Shown: positions 1 to 12,500, counted from the stretch's first letter. The stretch: DNA of 64,000 nt from Pisaster brevispinus (GCA_023634235.1 JAMKCF010000004.1:22328527-22392526); one strand, 5' to 3'. Notes: generated by a model not told the origin, from the letters alone. A program made the numbers and translations.

Positions 1-1431
1 ATACGTGCGCTATATAAGACTATATATTGTTATTATTATATCATGTTTTTCTCTTGTATTTTCTGTTCAGTTGTTATATTTGTTGTACTGTTCCTTGTTG
101 TGTATCTTTTTGTTTTAAACCATTGTAAAACTCGTTGTTGTTATTCCATTGTGCTTTCTTCAATTTTGTGGTGCTTTTGTTGTGAATTTACTTGCAACTA
201 GGCTGATGCTGCGAATTGTTAACTTTTTGAAATAAACCATCAGTGAATGAATGAATTAATTAATCAATGCAGAGGGAGGCAGTCTGTGTGTTTTTCAAAA
301 ACACTCTCAATATTATGATTGTATGAGCAGATTGTTGTTCTTTGAGAGGCGTGGTAAAGGACGGCCTTGTTGAGGTGCTGGTCACCTGTTCCTCCTTGAC
401 ACTCACTGGCTTGGTATTTTATGCAATGTTGTCAATTTTGTAAATGATGAATAACTTGTTGTCTTTGCCCTTTTCCACAGATATCCCCCATTTAAGACTG
501 TCTCATTCAATAATTAATTACTTTTTCTCTCTCTTCCCAAATCTGCGATTTTGTCATTTGTGTTTCCAACCTCTTGTGGTTAAACCAGCCCCATCCCTCT
601 AACCCCCCCCCCTTTGTCTCCTTCTTCATTGTTCATCCCTTACTTTTCCTGTCTCTCTTCTGCCTCTCTCTTTCCCTTCCACTTGACTGCCTCTGTAACA
701 TTAGCATATTTATTTGTGTGTGTTGCATTGTCATTTAACCTTCCAGAAAGACTCTGCCAGGGTCGAAACCTCAGGTCACTAACTATTTATCTTTGCAAAT
801 TTGTAAATTATCTGCATTTTTATTTTCTCAGTCACGGTTATATTTTGTGTATTGTAACTTGTATTGACTTACTGTTGTTTTGCCAGTGCAGATTAGTGCT
901 TAAGAATTCAGTAGCACTGTATTTTTGTGCCTTTGTGTTTTGTATACTTCCATGGTCGCCTTGCCAGTTAGTTTAGATTCTTTACATAGGTAGGGTTAGA
1001 GGCTTCTGTCTCCTGAAAAGATCAAAACATTACCAATTCCAACAGGGTTAGGCTTATGTAATATGTAAGTATTAGTTGGCGGTACAGACGTATGTATCCC
1101 CATACTGTGGTTTGGGCGCTTGCCTGGTGACCAATCTTGTTTCTTTATCTTTTCCTTCCATTATTTGCATTTTAAAATGATGCTTTTGATCATTTGGATG
1201 TAAAGCATTTTCAATTATTATTATTAATAAAATGAATAAATAAATAAAAACATGCTTACTACCATTACCATTTTTATAACAGGGAGCCTCTCAGATAGAA
1301 ATTACTCCCAACATTTTTGGAGTCGTTACCATAGTATGATCCTACCTAAAGTGGACAATCTGAAACACATCAATGCATTCAATTCACTTCTTACTCAGTG
1401 TCTTCTTGTTTCATTTGTCTTTTTGTTGAAG
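1..1431. other. AT-rich non-coding sequence, probably intron
   Basis: The first 45 bases carry a GCGCTATATAA-type tail with TTATTATTA, the same tail as SINEs elsewhere in the window, so the left edge probably cuts a SINE. The rest is T-rich with no exon-like ORF. A second A/T-rich tail-like stretch lies at 1200-1250. Confidence 0.5.
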
Positions 1432-1510
1432 TTGGCACTCGCTGAGAAGAAGAGGCTGAAGGAGCTGACTCTGAACATCAACGACAGACAGGAGGAGGAA
1501 GATTATCAAG
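1432..1510 (+). CDS. Unidentified gene, penultimate coding exon
   Basis: Acceptor tttgttgaag ends at 1431 and donor gt begins at 1511. The 26 codons encode a highly charged helix-like stretch (LALAEKKRLKELTL...), with one base left over. The frame is open upstream too, so the left boundary rests on the splice signal and on the change in composition. Confidence 0.55.
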
Positions 1511-2912
1511 GTCAGGAAATTTCAAATTATCTGCTCTCTATAACCATCTCCCCTTCTACCCCTACCCCCCCCCCCAAAAAAAAGTCACAATAATAATTAG
1601 TTAAATAAATAAATACAAACATTTTAATTTTTAATGTGGATGAGGGGATCATTTCTAAAATATATATTTATTGATTTGTTTTATTTGATTATTTATTTAT
1701 TCTGGGGGAAGCCAAGGATTCTCAGAAAAGCGAACTTAATCACTGTACTAGCCAAGAACCCCATGGAGAGAAGACAAGGAAGGAAGTTTCAGATGTGGGA
1801 GGAAAACCCCAGAGAAATATGCCATAGAAAACCCAGGCAATCATGTAGGGACTGAAAACCCAATCCACATAATGCCCCCGGCGTGATTCGAACCGGGGGT
1901 CCTAGAAGTGGAAGGCGAGTAAAGAAACCTGTACACCAACCCGGCCGCCCTAGCGTTGGCTCAGTGGTTTCTTTCCCTGCCATTCAACTCTGTGGACCCA
2001 GGTTCAAATCCCACCCCAGACCAGAGCCCTAAATGTGGATTGGGTTTTCAGTCCTTACCTGATTGCGTTGGATTTCCTCATTTGTGGTTTTCCTCCCTTA
2101 TTCAAAACTGAACATTTCTTCTCATTTCCTATTCGTCCTGTTGGGCACTTTGAATAAATGTTACAAATGCAACAGAACAGAATCAAATAACAAAAGAAAG
2201 AATGGTACAGTAAGTTGTGGCCATCCGTCATTTTGCAGAATACCATCATGCCAAGAAATAAATGTTAACTCCATTCCTGAAAAACGTTTTCTACTTGTGA
2301 TCACATGGTGTGTCATTGCCGAGCGGATAAGAACACCGGACTCGAGCTGTGGTGTTTCTGATCAGCAGAGGGTGGGTTCGAGTCCCTGTCGTGCCACTTG
2401 TGTCCTTGTGATACTCTAACGTAATTGCTTTGTCCTTCAGATGGGACCTTAAGCTGTGGTTCCCGTGTACTAAAATTGGTAGTAAAAGAACCCAAAACAC
2501 TTATCGTGTAAGAGTAGGGGTTAACCCCAGTGTTTCTGGTTCACATAGCAAGCACCCTTGTTTACAGGTTACCTCAGGCTTGCAAGCTACAGTGATTAAG
2601 TTCACTTATGAGGCATCCGTGGTTTCATTACCAGAAATATATAAAATAGTAATAATTATAATACTTTTATCACCTCTGGACACCTAAATATTTCAAAATG
2701 CCTGGCCTGGCCATTGCTAGAGTTTCCTCACGTGTATATCAGTTTCATCAACGTGGTTTAATGTTTTTTTTACAGAAATGTTGTCACAGATTCAGAAGCC
2801 TGCGATTCCAGTTCCAGTGGTCACCAAGGAACGTAAACCCAAGTTCCATCACCCCAAGGGGGCGCCGGATGCAGACCAAATATTCAACTCCTCCGGGAAC
2901 CGAAAATGGTGA
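1432..2912 (+). CDS. 3' end of an unidentified gene (last two coding exons)
   Basis: Two exons, 1432-1510 and 2776-2912, join in frame: the first ends with one base of a codon and the second supplies the other two, giving Glu. The combined 71-residue tail is rich in Lys, Glu and Arg at first (AEKKRLKELTLNINDRQEEE), as expected for the end of a coiled coil. It then becomes Pro/Lys/His-rich (KPKFHHPKGAPDADQIF) and stops at TGA 2910-2912. Both acceptors have pyrimidine tracts. I do not recognise the family. Upstream exons lie outside the window or in unresolved sequence before 1432. The gene runs toward OTUD5, so the two are convergent. Confidence 0.6.
1705..1949 (-). mobile_element. tRNA-derived SINE, family B
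   Basis: On the minus strand it reads tRNA-like head with B box (ggttcgaatcacg-type), then a conserved body with ggattgggttttcagtccct and the ending ctgagaatccttggc. The same body recurs at 13254-13510, 18072-18310 and 52640-52795. Confidence 0.75.
1950..2130 (+). mobile_element. tRNA-derived SINE, family B, head-to-head partner
   Basis: Starts where the minus-strand copy ends. A box-like ggctcagtggtttc and B box ggttcaaatcccacc are followed by the same attgggttttcagtcc body. The copy is truncated near 2130. Confidence 0.7.
2311..2645 (+). mobile_element. tRNA-derived SINE, family A (variant 1)
   Basis: Head with A-box-like tgccgagcggataagaac and B box gggttcgagtccc, then a body shared with 15625-15962 and 51612-51935: an rgatgggac motif, a ggttaaccccagtgtttctg block and a gaggcatccgtggtttc(a)tt end. 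It lies in the last intron of the unidentified gene. Confidence 0.8.
2776..2912 (+). CDS. Unidentified gene, last coding exon
   Basis: Acceptor ttttttttacag ends at 2775. Frame set by the previous exon gives E-MLSQIQKPAIPVPVVTKER and continues to a TGA at 2910-2912. The next 90 bases are a CAA run that would read as polyglutamine only in another frame, so they are untranslated here. Confidence 0.6.
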
Positions 2913-2937
2913 ACCCAAAGAAACGGATGTTCACCGT

Positions 2938-2952
2938 CAACAACAACAACAT

Positions 2953-2994
<42 letters not shown>

Positions 2995-2997
2995 CCA
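2938..2997 (+). repeat. (CAA)n microsatellite in the 3' UTR
   Basis: An interrupted CAA/CAT repeat of about 60 bases directly after the stop codon of the upstream gene. Candidate AATAAA-type signals sit further down, around 3451-3470. Confidence 0.8.
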
Positions 2998-3599
2998 AAA
3001 GAGGAACGAAGCAGAACCACAGATTGACCTCGTGATAACTATCAAGGGATAGTTATGGTGTCTTAAGAGTTTACCTGCCGCCATTTTGGAAAAAAATCTC
3101 TGTGGCCTTTCGGAGGGTAAATTTGGTTTAAACATAGGAAGTTATAATGCTGGTGTTATCGGGGGTTTTGGAGGATTCAACTAAAGCAGTGCATTGGACG
3201 ATGACCCGATTTGGAGGAAGCAGCTTTTTAGCAACATCCCTGCAGTCTCTCCTCGTTTCATTCTGATTTGATTTGATTACCACAGGAGTTTAGATAACTG
3301 CAGCTGGAAGTTCTCTTCTCGCTCTCGCATGTAGAATGCTCATAGATTTCTAAGCAAGGGTAGAACTGGAAATCACTACTTTGTTATTCCGTGTCGGAAC
3401 TGAAAAGTTTGTTTACATATTTTTATGGTAATGGAGAAAAATCCATTCTAGTTAATAAAAAAAATAAATTAAAAGTTTACCCACTGATGAAGACAAAGAA
3501 AAGTTTAATTGCATTTAGACTGAACAGGCCTTATCTTGAACTTGATTTACTTACAAGAGTTCCCATGTGTGGAACTTCTGACTAGACCTGAGCCATGCT

Positions 3600-4390
3600 G
3601 GTCTAAACCTGGTCATGCTGACCCTGGACTGGTGCAGCCAACCTGAGTTGGCCTGGTCTTGCTCATTTGACCCAGGGTTTGCTGATTCGACCCTGGTTTT
3701 ACTAATTTGACCCTGGTCTTGTTTAGTTGACCAAGGTCTTGCTTACTCGACCCTGGTCTCGCTGATTTGACCAAGGGTTTTCTTACTCGGCCCTGGTCTT
3801 ACTGGTTTGACCCTGGTCTTGCTGACTTGACACTGGTCTTTCTGATTTGACCCTATTATTGCTTACTTGACCGTGGTCTTGCTGATTTGACCCTATTCTT
3901 GCTTACTTGACCGTGGTCTTGCTGATTTGACCCTTGTGTTGCTTGCTTGACCAAGGTCCTGCTTACTCGACCCTGGTCTTGCTGATGGTCCAATGGTTTT
4001 CTTACTTGACCTTGGTCTTAATGACTTGACCTTGGTCTTGCTGATTTGACCCTGGTCTTTCTGATCCTGGATAAATGCAGCCGACCCAAAACCTAAACCA
4101 ACCCTGGTCTTGCTGATTTGACCCTGGTCTTGCTGATTTGACCCTGGTCTTGCTTACCCTGGAACAATGCAGCCAACCTGAGACCCGAACCAACCCTGGT
4201 CTTGCTCATTTGATCATGGTTGCACTGATTTGACCCTGGTCTTGCTGATTTGACCGTCTAGCTTTCTTGACCCTGGTTTGCTGATTTGACCCTGGTCTTG
4301 ATTACCATGGGCCAATGCAGCCGACCTGAGACCTAAAGCGACCCTGGTCTTGCTGATTAAGACCATGGTCTCGCTGATTTTAATCTAAAC
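3600..4390. repeat. Minisatellite, 20-21 bp unit
   Basis: About 35 diverged copies of a unit close to ccctggtcttgctgatttga fill this stretch. Copies are interrupted by a longer module (caatgcagccgacctgagac-like) near 4075, 4165 and 4310. No gene-like ORF survives. Confidence 0.85.
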
Positions 4391-4570
4391 TAGAAAAACC
4401 TTGGTCATCAAGGTAACCTGATCCTTTGGCATACACAGCATGGCCCTCAAGAGGCGAGCTTGGTCCAGGAAAGACAGCTTTTCTATTTAAAAAACCCACA
4501 TTTTTAAGCTCTTTCTCTACATATGAGGTTGCTTTGACCCATTGAAGTTATCAGCAATGACATTCATACC

Positions 4571-5044
4571 CAACCTCGTTGCCAGTGGTGCACGATCTCG
4601 CCGCATCATTTTTTCCCCAGAATGCCTTGCTCTATCGTAACCCCTGGAAGTGCGACTTTGAAATAGCCAAACATATTTGATGTTTGAATTAGTCCTGTTG
4701 TTGATCCACTCTACGCACGCTCAAAATGGTCACAGCCCCCCTAAAAGCATCTAATCATAGAGCAACTGGTCCCCTCTCATTTTTCTTTGATCTTGAGACA
4801 TGTTGAGCAGTTTAGGTGACCGTGTAAAAATAAGATTTATTTGAAGTGGATTGCGTCAAAATACTTGCATTTTAACCTGCACGTACTAAGGGCCATACAA
4901 GCACTCAAAAAAAGTTTTTAACAAGCGTGCCGGTAGAGCAGTCAGTTTTGGTGAGCCAATCAGCGTTGTTTTTCAGTGCTTCCCTTTCCAGGGGTTAGTG
5001 ACGAGAAGTAGCGATACGGCACGCTGCCCATGGTAGCGAGGTTG
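4571..5044 (+). mobile_element. Non-autonomous inverted-repeat element, hAT-like, copy 1
   Basis: Begins caacctcgttgccagtgg and ends ggtagcgaggttg, which are inverted relative to each other. The roughly 450-bp body has no transposase ORF. It is repeated at 6575-7022 and 56665-57152. Flanks attcatac/attcatca may be a decayed target duplication. Confidence 0.7.
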
Positions 5045-5410
5045 ATTCATCATGATACGGCCATTTTGTCTTCTGATTTACATCATTGAAACCCAACCAA
5101 TTAGTCTGGCAACTTTTAGGCATCACTATTTGTGATTTGCTATTGGATACAGGGAACATGTCACTATGATTTAGCCATTTTGACTGCTTGGTAAATGCAC
5201 CTGGAACTGAATTTTGTTTTGGAGATCAGTTTTTATGTCTGCATTTTTGCTTTCACGTCTAGTCTCTGTTAATGTGAAATTTCAAATAAATCCAATCTCG
5301 TTTTGCTTCTGCATCAGACTTTGATCATGTATCTGTCCCTTTATTTTATTGTACTTAGTTTTATTTTAACCAATATCTACTGTTTACCTTTTACTTGTTT
5401 GTTCGTTTAG

Positions 5411-5548
5411 ATGATCTTCCTGCCAAGGGAACTCGGCAACGAGGTACAAACACCAAGCTGGCAACAGCCAAACTCTCTCATACAAACATTGATTTAATGT
5501 CTATGGTTATGAATTGCACCATAAATTGTGATTCAACCAGGCGACACT
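5411..5548 (+). other. Possible alternative last exon of the upstream gene
   Basis: A long pyrimidine tract ends in tttag at 5410. Taking the one base left by exon 1432-1510, the frame reads DDLPAKGTRQRGTNTKLATA and continues to a TAG after about 50 codons. This is inference from a splice-like acceptor and phase only. The same open frame could occur by chance. Confidence 0.25.
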
Positions 5549-5569
5549 ACTTATTCTAGTCATCGTGAA

Positions 5570-5645
5570 ATCAGTGGTTAGCTTGGTAGGATTCGAACCC
5601 ACGACCTTGTGATTGCAATTCCTGCTGTCCAACCACTGGACCAGA
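5570..5645 (-). mobile_element. tRNA-like SINE head fragment
   Basis: On the minus strand a B box (gggttcgaatccta) and A-box-like ggtccagtggttggac are spaced as in a tRNA, without a recognisable body. Confidence 0.45.
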
Positions 5646-6574
5646 GTACTTGATAAAAATAAACATGGTACGAAATCTTGCAGTGCCAGGAATTTTCCTT
5701 TCTGCTTTGGGTTTTTGGGTTGGTTTTTTGTGTGACAAACTGCAGTTGAATGACTGTACACCAACACATCGTAAAGATATCAGGGTTATCTCCAAGTACA
5801 GACACAAAATCTTCACTTCTCTGGTTAGATAAAGAAATTTATTTTGTCTGAAGTAAATATTGTTGACTTACAAATATTGAGTGAGGAAAAAAAAAAAGGA
5901 AAAAAATTGTTTTACCCCTTGTACATTGAGCAATACGGCATATCATAGAAATTGCATTTTGCATAAAATGAAACAAAATAAAATAAAATAAAATAAAATA
6001 ATTAACAGTGAAGGAACAAACATAAATAACTTAATTAACCAACCATGCTTAAAATGAATAATAAAATCTGTTAGAAACGTACATAAAAAGACACAATTGA
6101 TAATTGAATTGTCGGATCTGAATAAATTACTACAAATTCCTTCCATTGGGAGAGTGACAAAATACATGGTTATGTACACCTAAATGGTGAGAGAAAAAAT
6201 ATTGATAAATTTAATACTTGTATGTAGAAAACAAGATAAAATTCGAATGAAATGACACTTTGAGACTGGAGTACATTTTAATACAAGTGTTTGCAAATGC
6301 AGTCAGGAAATATTAACCCTGTACTTTTTTCAAAGTGAACATTTCATCAGATAAGAAACTTAAAAACTACATCGTCTAAATATGTGCTCTGTGTAGTGAA
6401 GCCTTAGGTAGGGCATTGTCGGAAGTAGTTTTGTGAGATTATGACTTGACCATCTCATGTTGACAAAAGAACCACAGAGGTGACTGAGAAGTTGCGACAA
6501 CTTGCAATTACTAGAAGCCATTTTCGGTCCACAAAATGCATGTTCGCACACAGGGTGCCAGACTAGACTGCTAT

Positions 6575-7022
6575 CAACCTCGTTCCCAGTGGTAAATGAT
6601 CCATGATATATTTTCCCAGGATGCCTTGCTTGGATGTAACTTTGAAGTATCCAACTATTTTTGATATTTTAATTTGTCCTGTGGCCGATCCACTCTACGG
6701 GCATGCTCAAAATGGTAGCCCGCAAAATAAGCATCAAGTCATAGAGCAACTGGTCCCCTCGATCTTGTGAAACTTCTAAACTGTATCCAGTGTAAGGTGA
6801 CCATGTAAAAACATTATTCATTTGAAGTGGAAGGCCTCAAAATACTAGCATTTTGACAAGCGTGTACAAGCACCCTACAAGCATTCAAAAGTTGTTATCA
6901 AGCATGCACGCAGAGCAGTTACTTTTATGAGCCAATCTGGCGTTGTTTTTCAGTACATCCCTACCAGGGGTTAGTGACAAGAGGTATCGATACGGCGCGC
7001 TAACCCATGGTAGCTAGGCTGT
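6575..7022 (+). mobile_element. Non-autonomous inverted-repeat element, hAT-like, copy 2
   Basis: Same order of landmarks as 4571-5044: caacctcgttcccagtgg start, gatccactctacgg, gagcaactggtcccc, ccaggggttagtgac, tagctaggctg end. Copies 1 and 2 lie in the same orientation 2 kb apart. Confidence 0.7.
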
Positions 7023-8859
7023 TGTACTACTACATGTGAACCAAAAATGGCGTCCAGCAACCGGGTGACCAAGGAAAACTGGTCCCTTCATGTTGCAACT
7101 CTCTCAACTCTCTGTATTTCCTGCGGGCATGATTTGTACACGGCTCAATGGAGGAAATCATAAATTTTCTGGAAATTGCAACATGTGATTTTTATCATCT
7201 TTTGATCCCAAGAGAGTGGGCACACCTCAAAACTTATCCACCTGTTATTTTGCCAATTCTTGATTTAACATGCTAATTTGAATTGAAAGATGATGTAAAA
7301 TTTTTCACATGACAAGCATTGCCTGCCAAAAAATGCCCTTGACTGTACGAAGTCGCTCTTTTTTGTGAAACAAGGTGGCATGTCAACAAAAAGTTAGTGA
7401 GAACTTTTACAAGGGTATCTGGTCTGGTCAGGCAATTTTCATAATCCACGTAACTCCATTACAAGTCGATGTTCTACACTAAGGTACACATTTAAGATGC
7501 CATCTTCAAAATGGAAATTTCCATTAAAAATCTGAAAATGAGTTGTAGCCATAACATAAATTACATACTTCACGCTTAAAGTGTGAATAACTGAGATATA
7601 TTCCTTTTATGAAAGTTGAAATAAATAATTCTGATCTAAGTGAAAATTAATCAATGCTTTTGAAGTATATAGGGGGAAAAACAGCTCACTTCCCAATCGA
7701 AAAACAACAGAGTAAAAAGCTACATTAATAAGAAAGGTCTAGATGTGGTTTTTACAATATAGTCATAAAGTGTCGTTAAATTTCTACCGAGTACAGTTTT
7801 CCATAAATCTAGTTTCTGCAGCTTATTTAACGATTTAACCTTTGCACAGAAATGATAATTTATTCCTTTTTGGAAAAGTTTTGTTCAATTGATTCGGTTT
7901 GCTTTTCCTCACGTTTCACAACGCTTCCAGAAAGTAGGACCGCAGAAAAAAAATGGTCATAGGAAAATTTTGACGAACAATCTGGAGATAATTTCATCCC
8001 AAGCAAAGAAAAGTCTTGCAGGTTACCAGCCAAAATAGCACATTGGCTTCATTGTTTGTGGCCGGTCCCCTGCTTTTTTTTGCTTTTTTTTTGCAATATT
8101 TTCTAGCCAATCAGCGCCTAGAAATTTGATCCTGGTCATTTCAATTGATTTCGGCTTGTCTTTTGGACCGTGTAAGAAAAAAGAAAAACAAATTAAGTTT
8201 GACATGTATAATTTTTCAAGTGAGGCCTTCGAGATGCAGTGTTTGTAAAAAGTGGAATCTTGGCCGACGAGTAAGAAATGCATGCGATCATACCCATAGT
8301 GTAATGAGATTAGCACCAAAAGGTTAAAAGCCATGAACTCGAGCTTTACGCACTCACAACAGTGCTCAAAATTTACACCGACCCTCTGGCCCGAGGCCAG
8401 TGATTTTAGTGTCGGGGCCAGTAAACCCATGACTGGACGAGTCCGGCGATCTTGTGTTTATGTTCAAATGCTGACTTTCAGCCTGATAAATATAACTCAA
8501 TATAACATAATACAAATGAGATAAATCTGTCCTTGGTGTTAGTTCAAATTTAAAAAGTTTAACCTTATATGCATTTGGGGTTTTTTTTTCCCTCATTTCA
8601 ATTCTGGTCTTGTTTAAAACTCTAGTCCAGTAAACTTTTTGAGCTACATGCTCTTGTGGATTACAATTTTGTTGACAAAGTCTTGCGGATTTTCACTCCA
8701 AGTTCGAGCCCTGCACAGGATGCTGTTCCTCACAGAAACATAAAGATTGGGTAGCATTTTGGATCTATGCCTTTCAGAATAGATAATGTGCAGACAAGAA
8801 GGCGTCACACCGTACCAGAGCTTTCTTTATGTAATACGAGTCACATGCAAGCGAATCCT
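7023..8859. other. Intergenic, nothing recognised
   Basis: AT-rich sequence with short homopolymer runs. A 135-codon ORF on the minus strand (8023-8430) has no domain-like features. No exon or repeat family was recognised here. Confidence 0.5.
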
Positions 8860-9285
8860 ACACATGTACATCTTTCACGTCTCTATTTTTATCCCGAATA
8901 GTTCCATTAAGGTAGGGTCATAGATTGGCAACTACTCCGAAATTAATGCCCATAAAAAACTTGCTTCGTGAAAAGCATTGCACTTGTTGATGGTACAAAC
9001 TGTTTTGAGAAGGCATTTGAATCTGAGAAACGATTCATGCATGAGGGTTAGTGTCCGTTCGCAAATGCTGCGGCCAGAGATGCGGCTGGTACCCGCTATC
9101 ACCTCACAAAACATGGATGGATTCGACGTGAAAAACACTGTGACAGATTTTTGCTGTTTTCTCAGCAAGTAGACACTGTATACAGCTGAAACTTTCACGT
9201 GTGACTTTTATTTAATCTTATCTTAGAATTTTGCCTAGATAATAAGCATTACATTGATAAAAACCCATCGATGACCCTACCTTTT
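8860..9285 (+). mobile_element. Inverted-repeat element with ggtagggtcat termini
   Basis: Left end ggtagggtcatagattggc near 8911 and right end atcgatgaccctacc near 9283 are inverted. The interior carries aaatctgagaaacgattcat-like sequence shared with 28895-29350, 53520-54022 and 61436-61625. On the minus strand it holds AATAAA (9207-9212), 270 bases past the OTUD5 stop. Confidence 0.65.
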
Positions 9286-9483
9286 TAAAGTAAAAAAAAA
9301 AAAAAAAACCCTGACCACCCTTAACATTGACCCGAACAAGACGCCATCCACAACCGACGTGCTTTACATCTGATTCCCCCAATCCGTACATTTTTTGCAA
9401 ATTTACAGCGAAAAAGACGCAGTTACGATGTAGTGCTCCTACTAATTAAGTAATTGGTTGTTTATATACATGACCGTTGACCA

Positions 9484-9599
9484 TTAGCTGTCGGCGTTGT
9501 GGGCTGAATGATGGTGTTTTAAATTGTCTAGATATTCCTGCTGTGACTGGGCAAGAACTGACGCTAAGATCTCCTCTTCGGTGCCCCATTCTGATAACG
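9484..9599 (-). CDS. OTUD5: OTUD5 exon 9, ubiquitin-interacting motif and stop
   Basis: Residues 527-564, [20 protein letters not shown] then [11 protein letters not shown]..., stop TAA at 9484-9486. The [18 protein letters not shown] block matches the C-terminal UIM of vertebrate OTUD5. Acceptor ctctctttcag. Confidence 0.93.
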
Positions 9600-12500
9600 C
9601 TGAAAGAGAGAAAGTAAAGAACAACAAATCTGAATAAAAGGGTAGACAAACTGTGGACTTTGGAGAGAGTTCCGTTTCCAGCAATCATCTTGTTACAACA
9701 AGAATGGACTGGTGCAAGTTTATTAGCTTTTGAACAAAGCCTGTCGTGATCGAGTGGTCTAGAGCATCAAGTTCTGATGGCCCGAGTCATCAGAGTGTGG
9801 GTTCGAATCCTGGTCATGACAACTTGTGTTCTTGGGCAAGATACTCTACTATAATTGCTTCTCATCACCCAGGAGTAAATGGGTACCTGCGAGGGTAGCG
9901 ATTGTCGATGATTTAGCGATTGTTGATGAGTAGCAATCCTTGCACTCATTTGGCTGCCGGTGCTGCATACTCCAAATGAGTTGAGAGGGTTACCGGAATG
10001 CTCAAGCCCCAATGAACAGGGGTAGTAATGGTGTAAGGTAGTATGATACAAGGTTTCAAAGAGCCCAACATATCTAATAAATGCATATTATAACTGTTAG
10101 CAATACTACAGTTTCCATAAAAGGGCAAGGGACAGACAGGCAAACAAAGGAAGCCCTGGTCCGACAACATTCGAGACTGGTCAGGCCGAAACATTGCCGA
10201 CCTTGTATGTATGACAGAGGACAGAGAGCTGTGGCGATCCCTGACAGCAGATGCATCTTTCATGGCACCCCAATGACCAGTGCGACAGTCACATGATGAA
10301 TGAATGAATGAATGAAATTGATTCAATTCTAACACTGATCTAGACATATATAAAACAAGCTGAATAAAAAAACAACAAGAATCTCTCAACAACAGCAATA
10401 TGAATCCATCATATTCGGCTCAATCAGATTTAATGAGGATTCGAGTGTTCAGGGTCAATCTGCTCAACTTACCATATTCAGTAGGAGGAATATCTTGCAA
10501 GATGGGTACATTGTTGGAGGGGGCGGAGATCCCTGATGGTCCAGCGGGGGGACTTGGGGTGTTACGAGCTGCAGCTGCTAGTGGAGAAACTGATCTCTGA
10601 TTGGACGAACCCAGCTTTCCTTGATCTTTGAAATCTAAACCAAAATACCAGAACAGCTTATTGGAAGTTTAGAAATTTGCTTTAAAGTCTGATAAAATTT
10701 GATCCTTTTTTTAACAAAGTTGAAAGTCTTTCATTCCAATGGTCACCAGCTACAATGTATAACTTATCAACTGCTATGGCCCTGGTTCAATTCCCGGCCA
10801 TACAATAGTTCTCTCCTATGTCACGAGGGTTTTTTCTCTGGGCCACTATGCGACTTGACATCAAAATCAAGACTTACCCGTCACAGAAGACCCCTGTCCA
10901 ACCGGCTGGGGACTTAAAGGTAGAAGGGTGCTCTTATGACTTGACCCAGCTTCGGATCGATCTGGGCTGTTGGGCCCGGGGGTCGGGAGATTATGGTGAT
11001 GATGAGGTGCACCGTGGTGAGGGGTACCGTGGTGAGATCGGTGGCTACCCATGGAGGAACTACTGCTGGTCGGAACTTTGGGAACCTCCCACCAGTTGGG
11101 TGAATCAGGAGGGGCAGAACTGCAGGTGGCAGAGGCCGGTTGAATCTAGTAAAGGTAGAAATCAATACATTGTTGCTTTACAACAAACTCCTCTTCCCTA
11201 CACATTTCCTTTCCGTCTTTGAAACATCTCTCACATCTCTTATTTTATCCCGAATAGTTCCATAAAGGTAGGGTCATAGATTGGCAACTACTCCGAAATT
11301 AATGCCAATAAAAAACTATGACATTTATCTGAATGTGTTGACTTCTTTGGCAAAACAGGGCGACCAACTGGGAAATAGGAAAAGCCTGTGAGAATCCACA
11401 GGCTTCTCTGTTGTCTGTTCATTCAAAATGGTTTCCAGAAATTTCTGGAAGTTGCTGCTGAACAAAAGATCATCAAGAACCTGAACTGTATTGATCAAGG
11501 ACTTAATAAGCACCAAGGTTTCCTGTTCCACTACCAGGAATAGATGCTCTGGTCACCTACTCCACCCTTTGTTATGGAATTCGTCCACCCGGATCTTTCT
11601 CGTACTTATAGCATGCACTTGGCTTGTCCCCTTCATTGCATCTGATAAAATGGTCATTGCTTTTAAAAGCTCATGCAGTTTTTTGTGTAATTAGTCGGAC
11701 TTTAAGTGCTACCACTACCTTCCTTGTTTAAGAAGTCTATTGAAAATATAAATGAAAAGTTTCCAGAGTTTAATGCAAGGAAACTACAACAATCTCTACA
11801 CAATGGGTTCCACTCACAATCTTTTTCCTAGCTCGTTCTTCATTATCTCGTAGCCACTGCATGTAAGACTCTCTAGCAATCTGTTCTTCTATTGCATCAT
11901 TGGTTGCCTCCCAGTCCGTAGCTCGCAGTTTGTCCTCCAGCATGGCCGTCTCTAGCTCGGTGTTCTCCGAATGCCTGAGAGCCTCACGGACCAGAGTCTT
12001 ATCAGCGAGCTGTCGGCAGAAAGAGGAAAGGGGTTTTAGAATTACATTCAGGCCTGTAATTGGGCAGCCCACACAATACCTCTGAGCCCACCAACCACAG
12101 TTCTCCTTTCAGAGGAACCAATCAGAGCAGTGCTGACTCTACACAGAAACCTGTAAATCCCTATAAAGAGACCAGCATCTCAAACAATCTTCAGTCTCCT
12201 GACGATGACTAGAGCAGGCTAGTCGAAACTTTGAGACCAAATAAGTAGAACCCCCAAACTAAGTAGTCTCCCCAATTCAGAAATCTACTCTACGGCAGTA
12301 AAATAAATAACAAGACAAGTTCTCAAAGAACAAATCTACACAGCAATGTAGATATATACACATGGTTTTACCGCAAACTGAATACACAACAAATAAAAAA
12401 TCATTCTTAAAATTGACAACGGACTGGAGGGCCCTTGATTGAATTACTCACCCCTGGTACAAACGATGGCATTCCGAGACCCACACCGATGGTGGCTTTA

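Noticed and set aside
614..976. 120-codon ORF near the left edge
   Set aside because: T-rich sequence giving Leu/Phe/Cys-rich translation; no family resemblance.
2698..3027. Polyglutamine protein
   Set aside because: The CAA run lies after the TGA that ends the in-phase last exon. The Gln frame crosses the real exon out of phase.
8023..8430. 135-codon minus-strand ORF
   Set aside because: No domain, no splice or promoter context, composition like the surrounding AT-rich spacer.
11325..11531. Possible extra OTUD5 exon in intron 6
   Set aside because: Exons 6 and 7 already join in phase, and this ORF lacks matching splice sites and OTUD5 resemblance.
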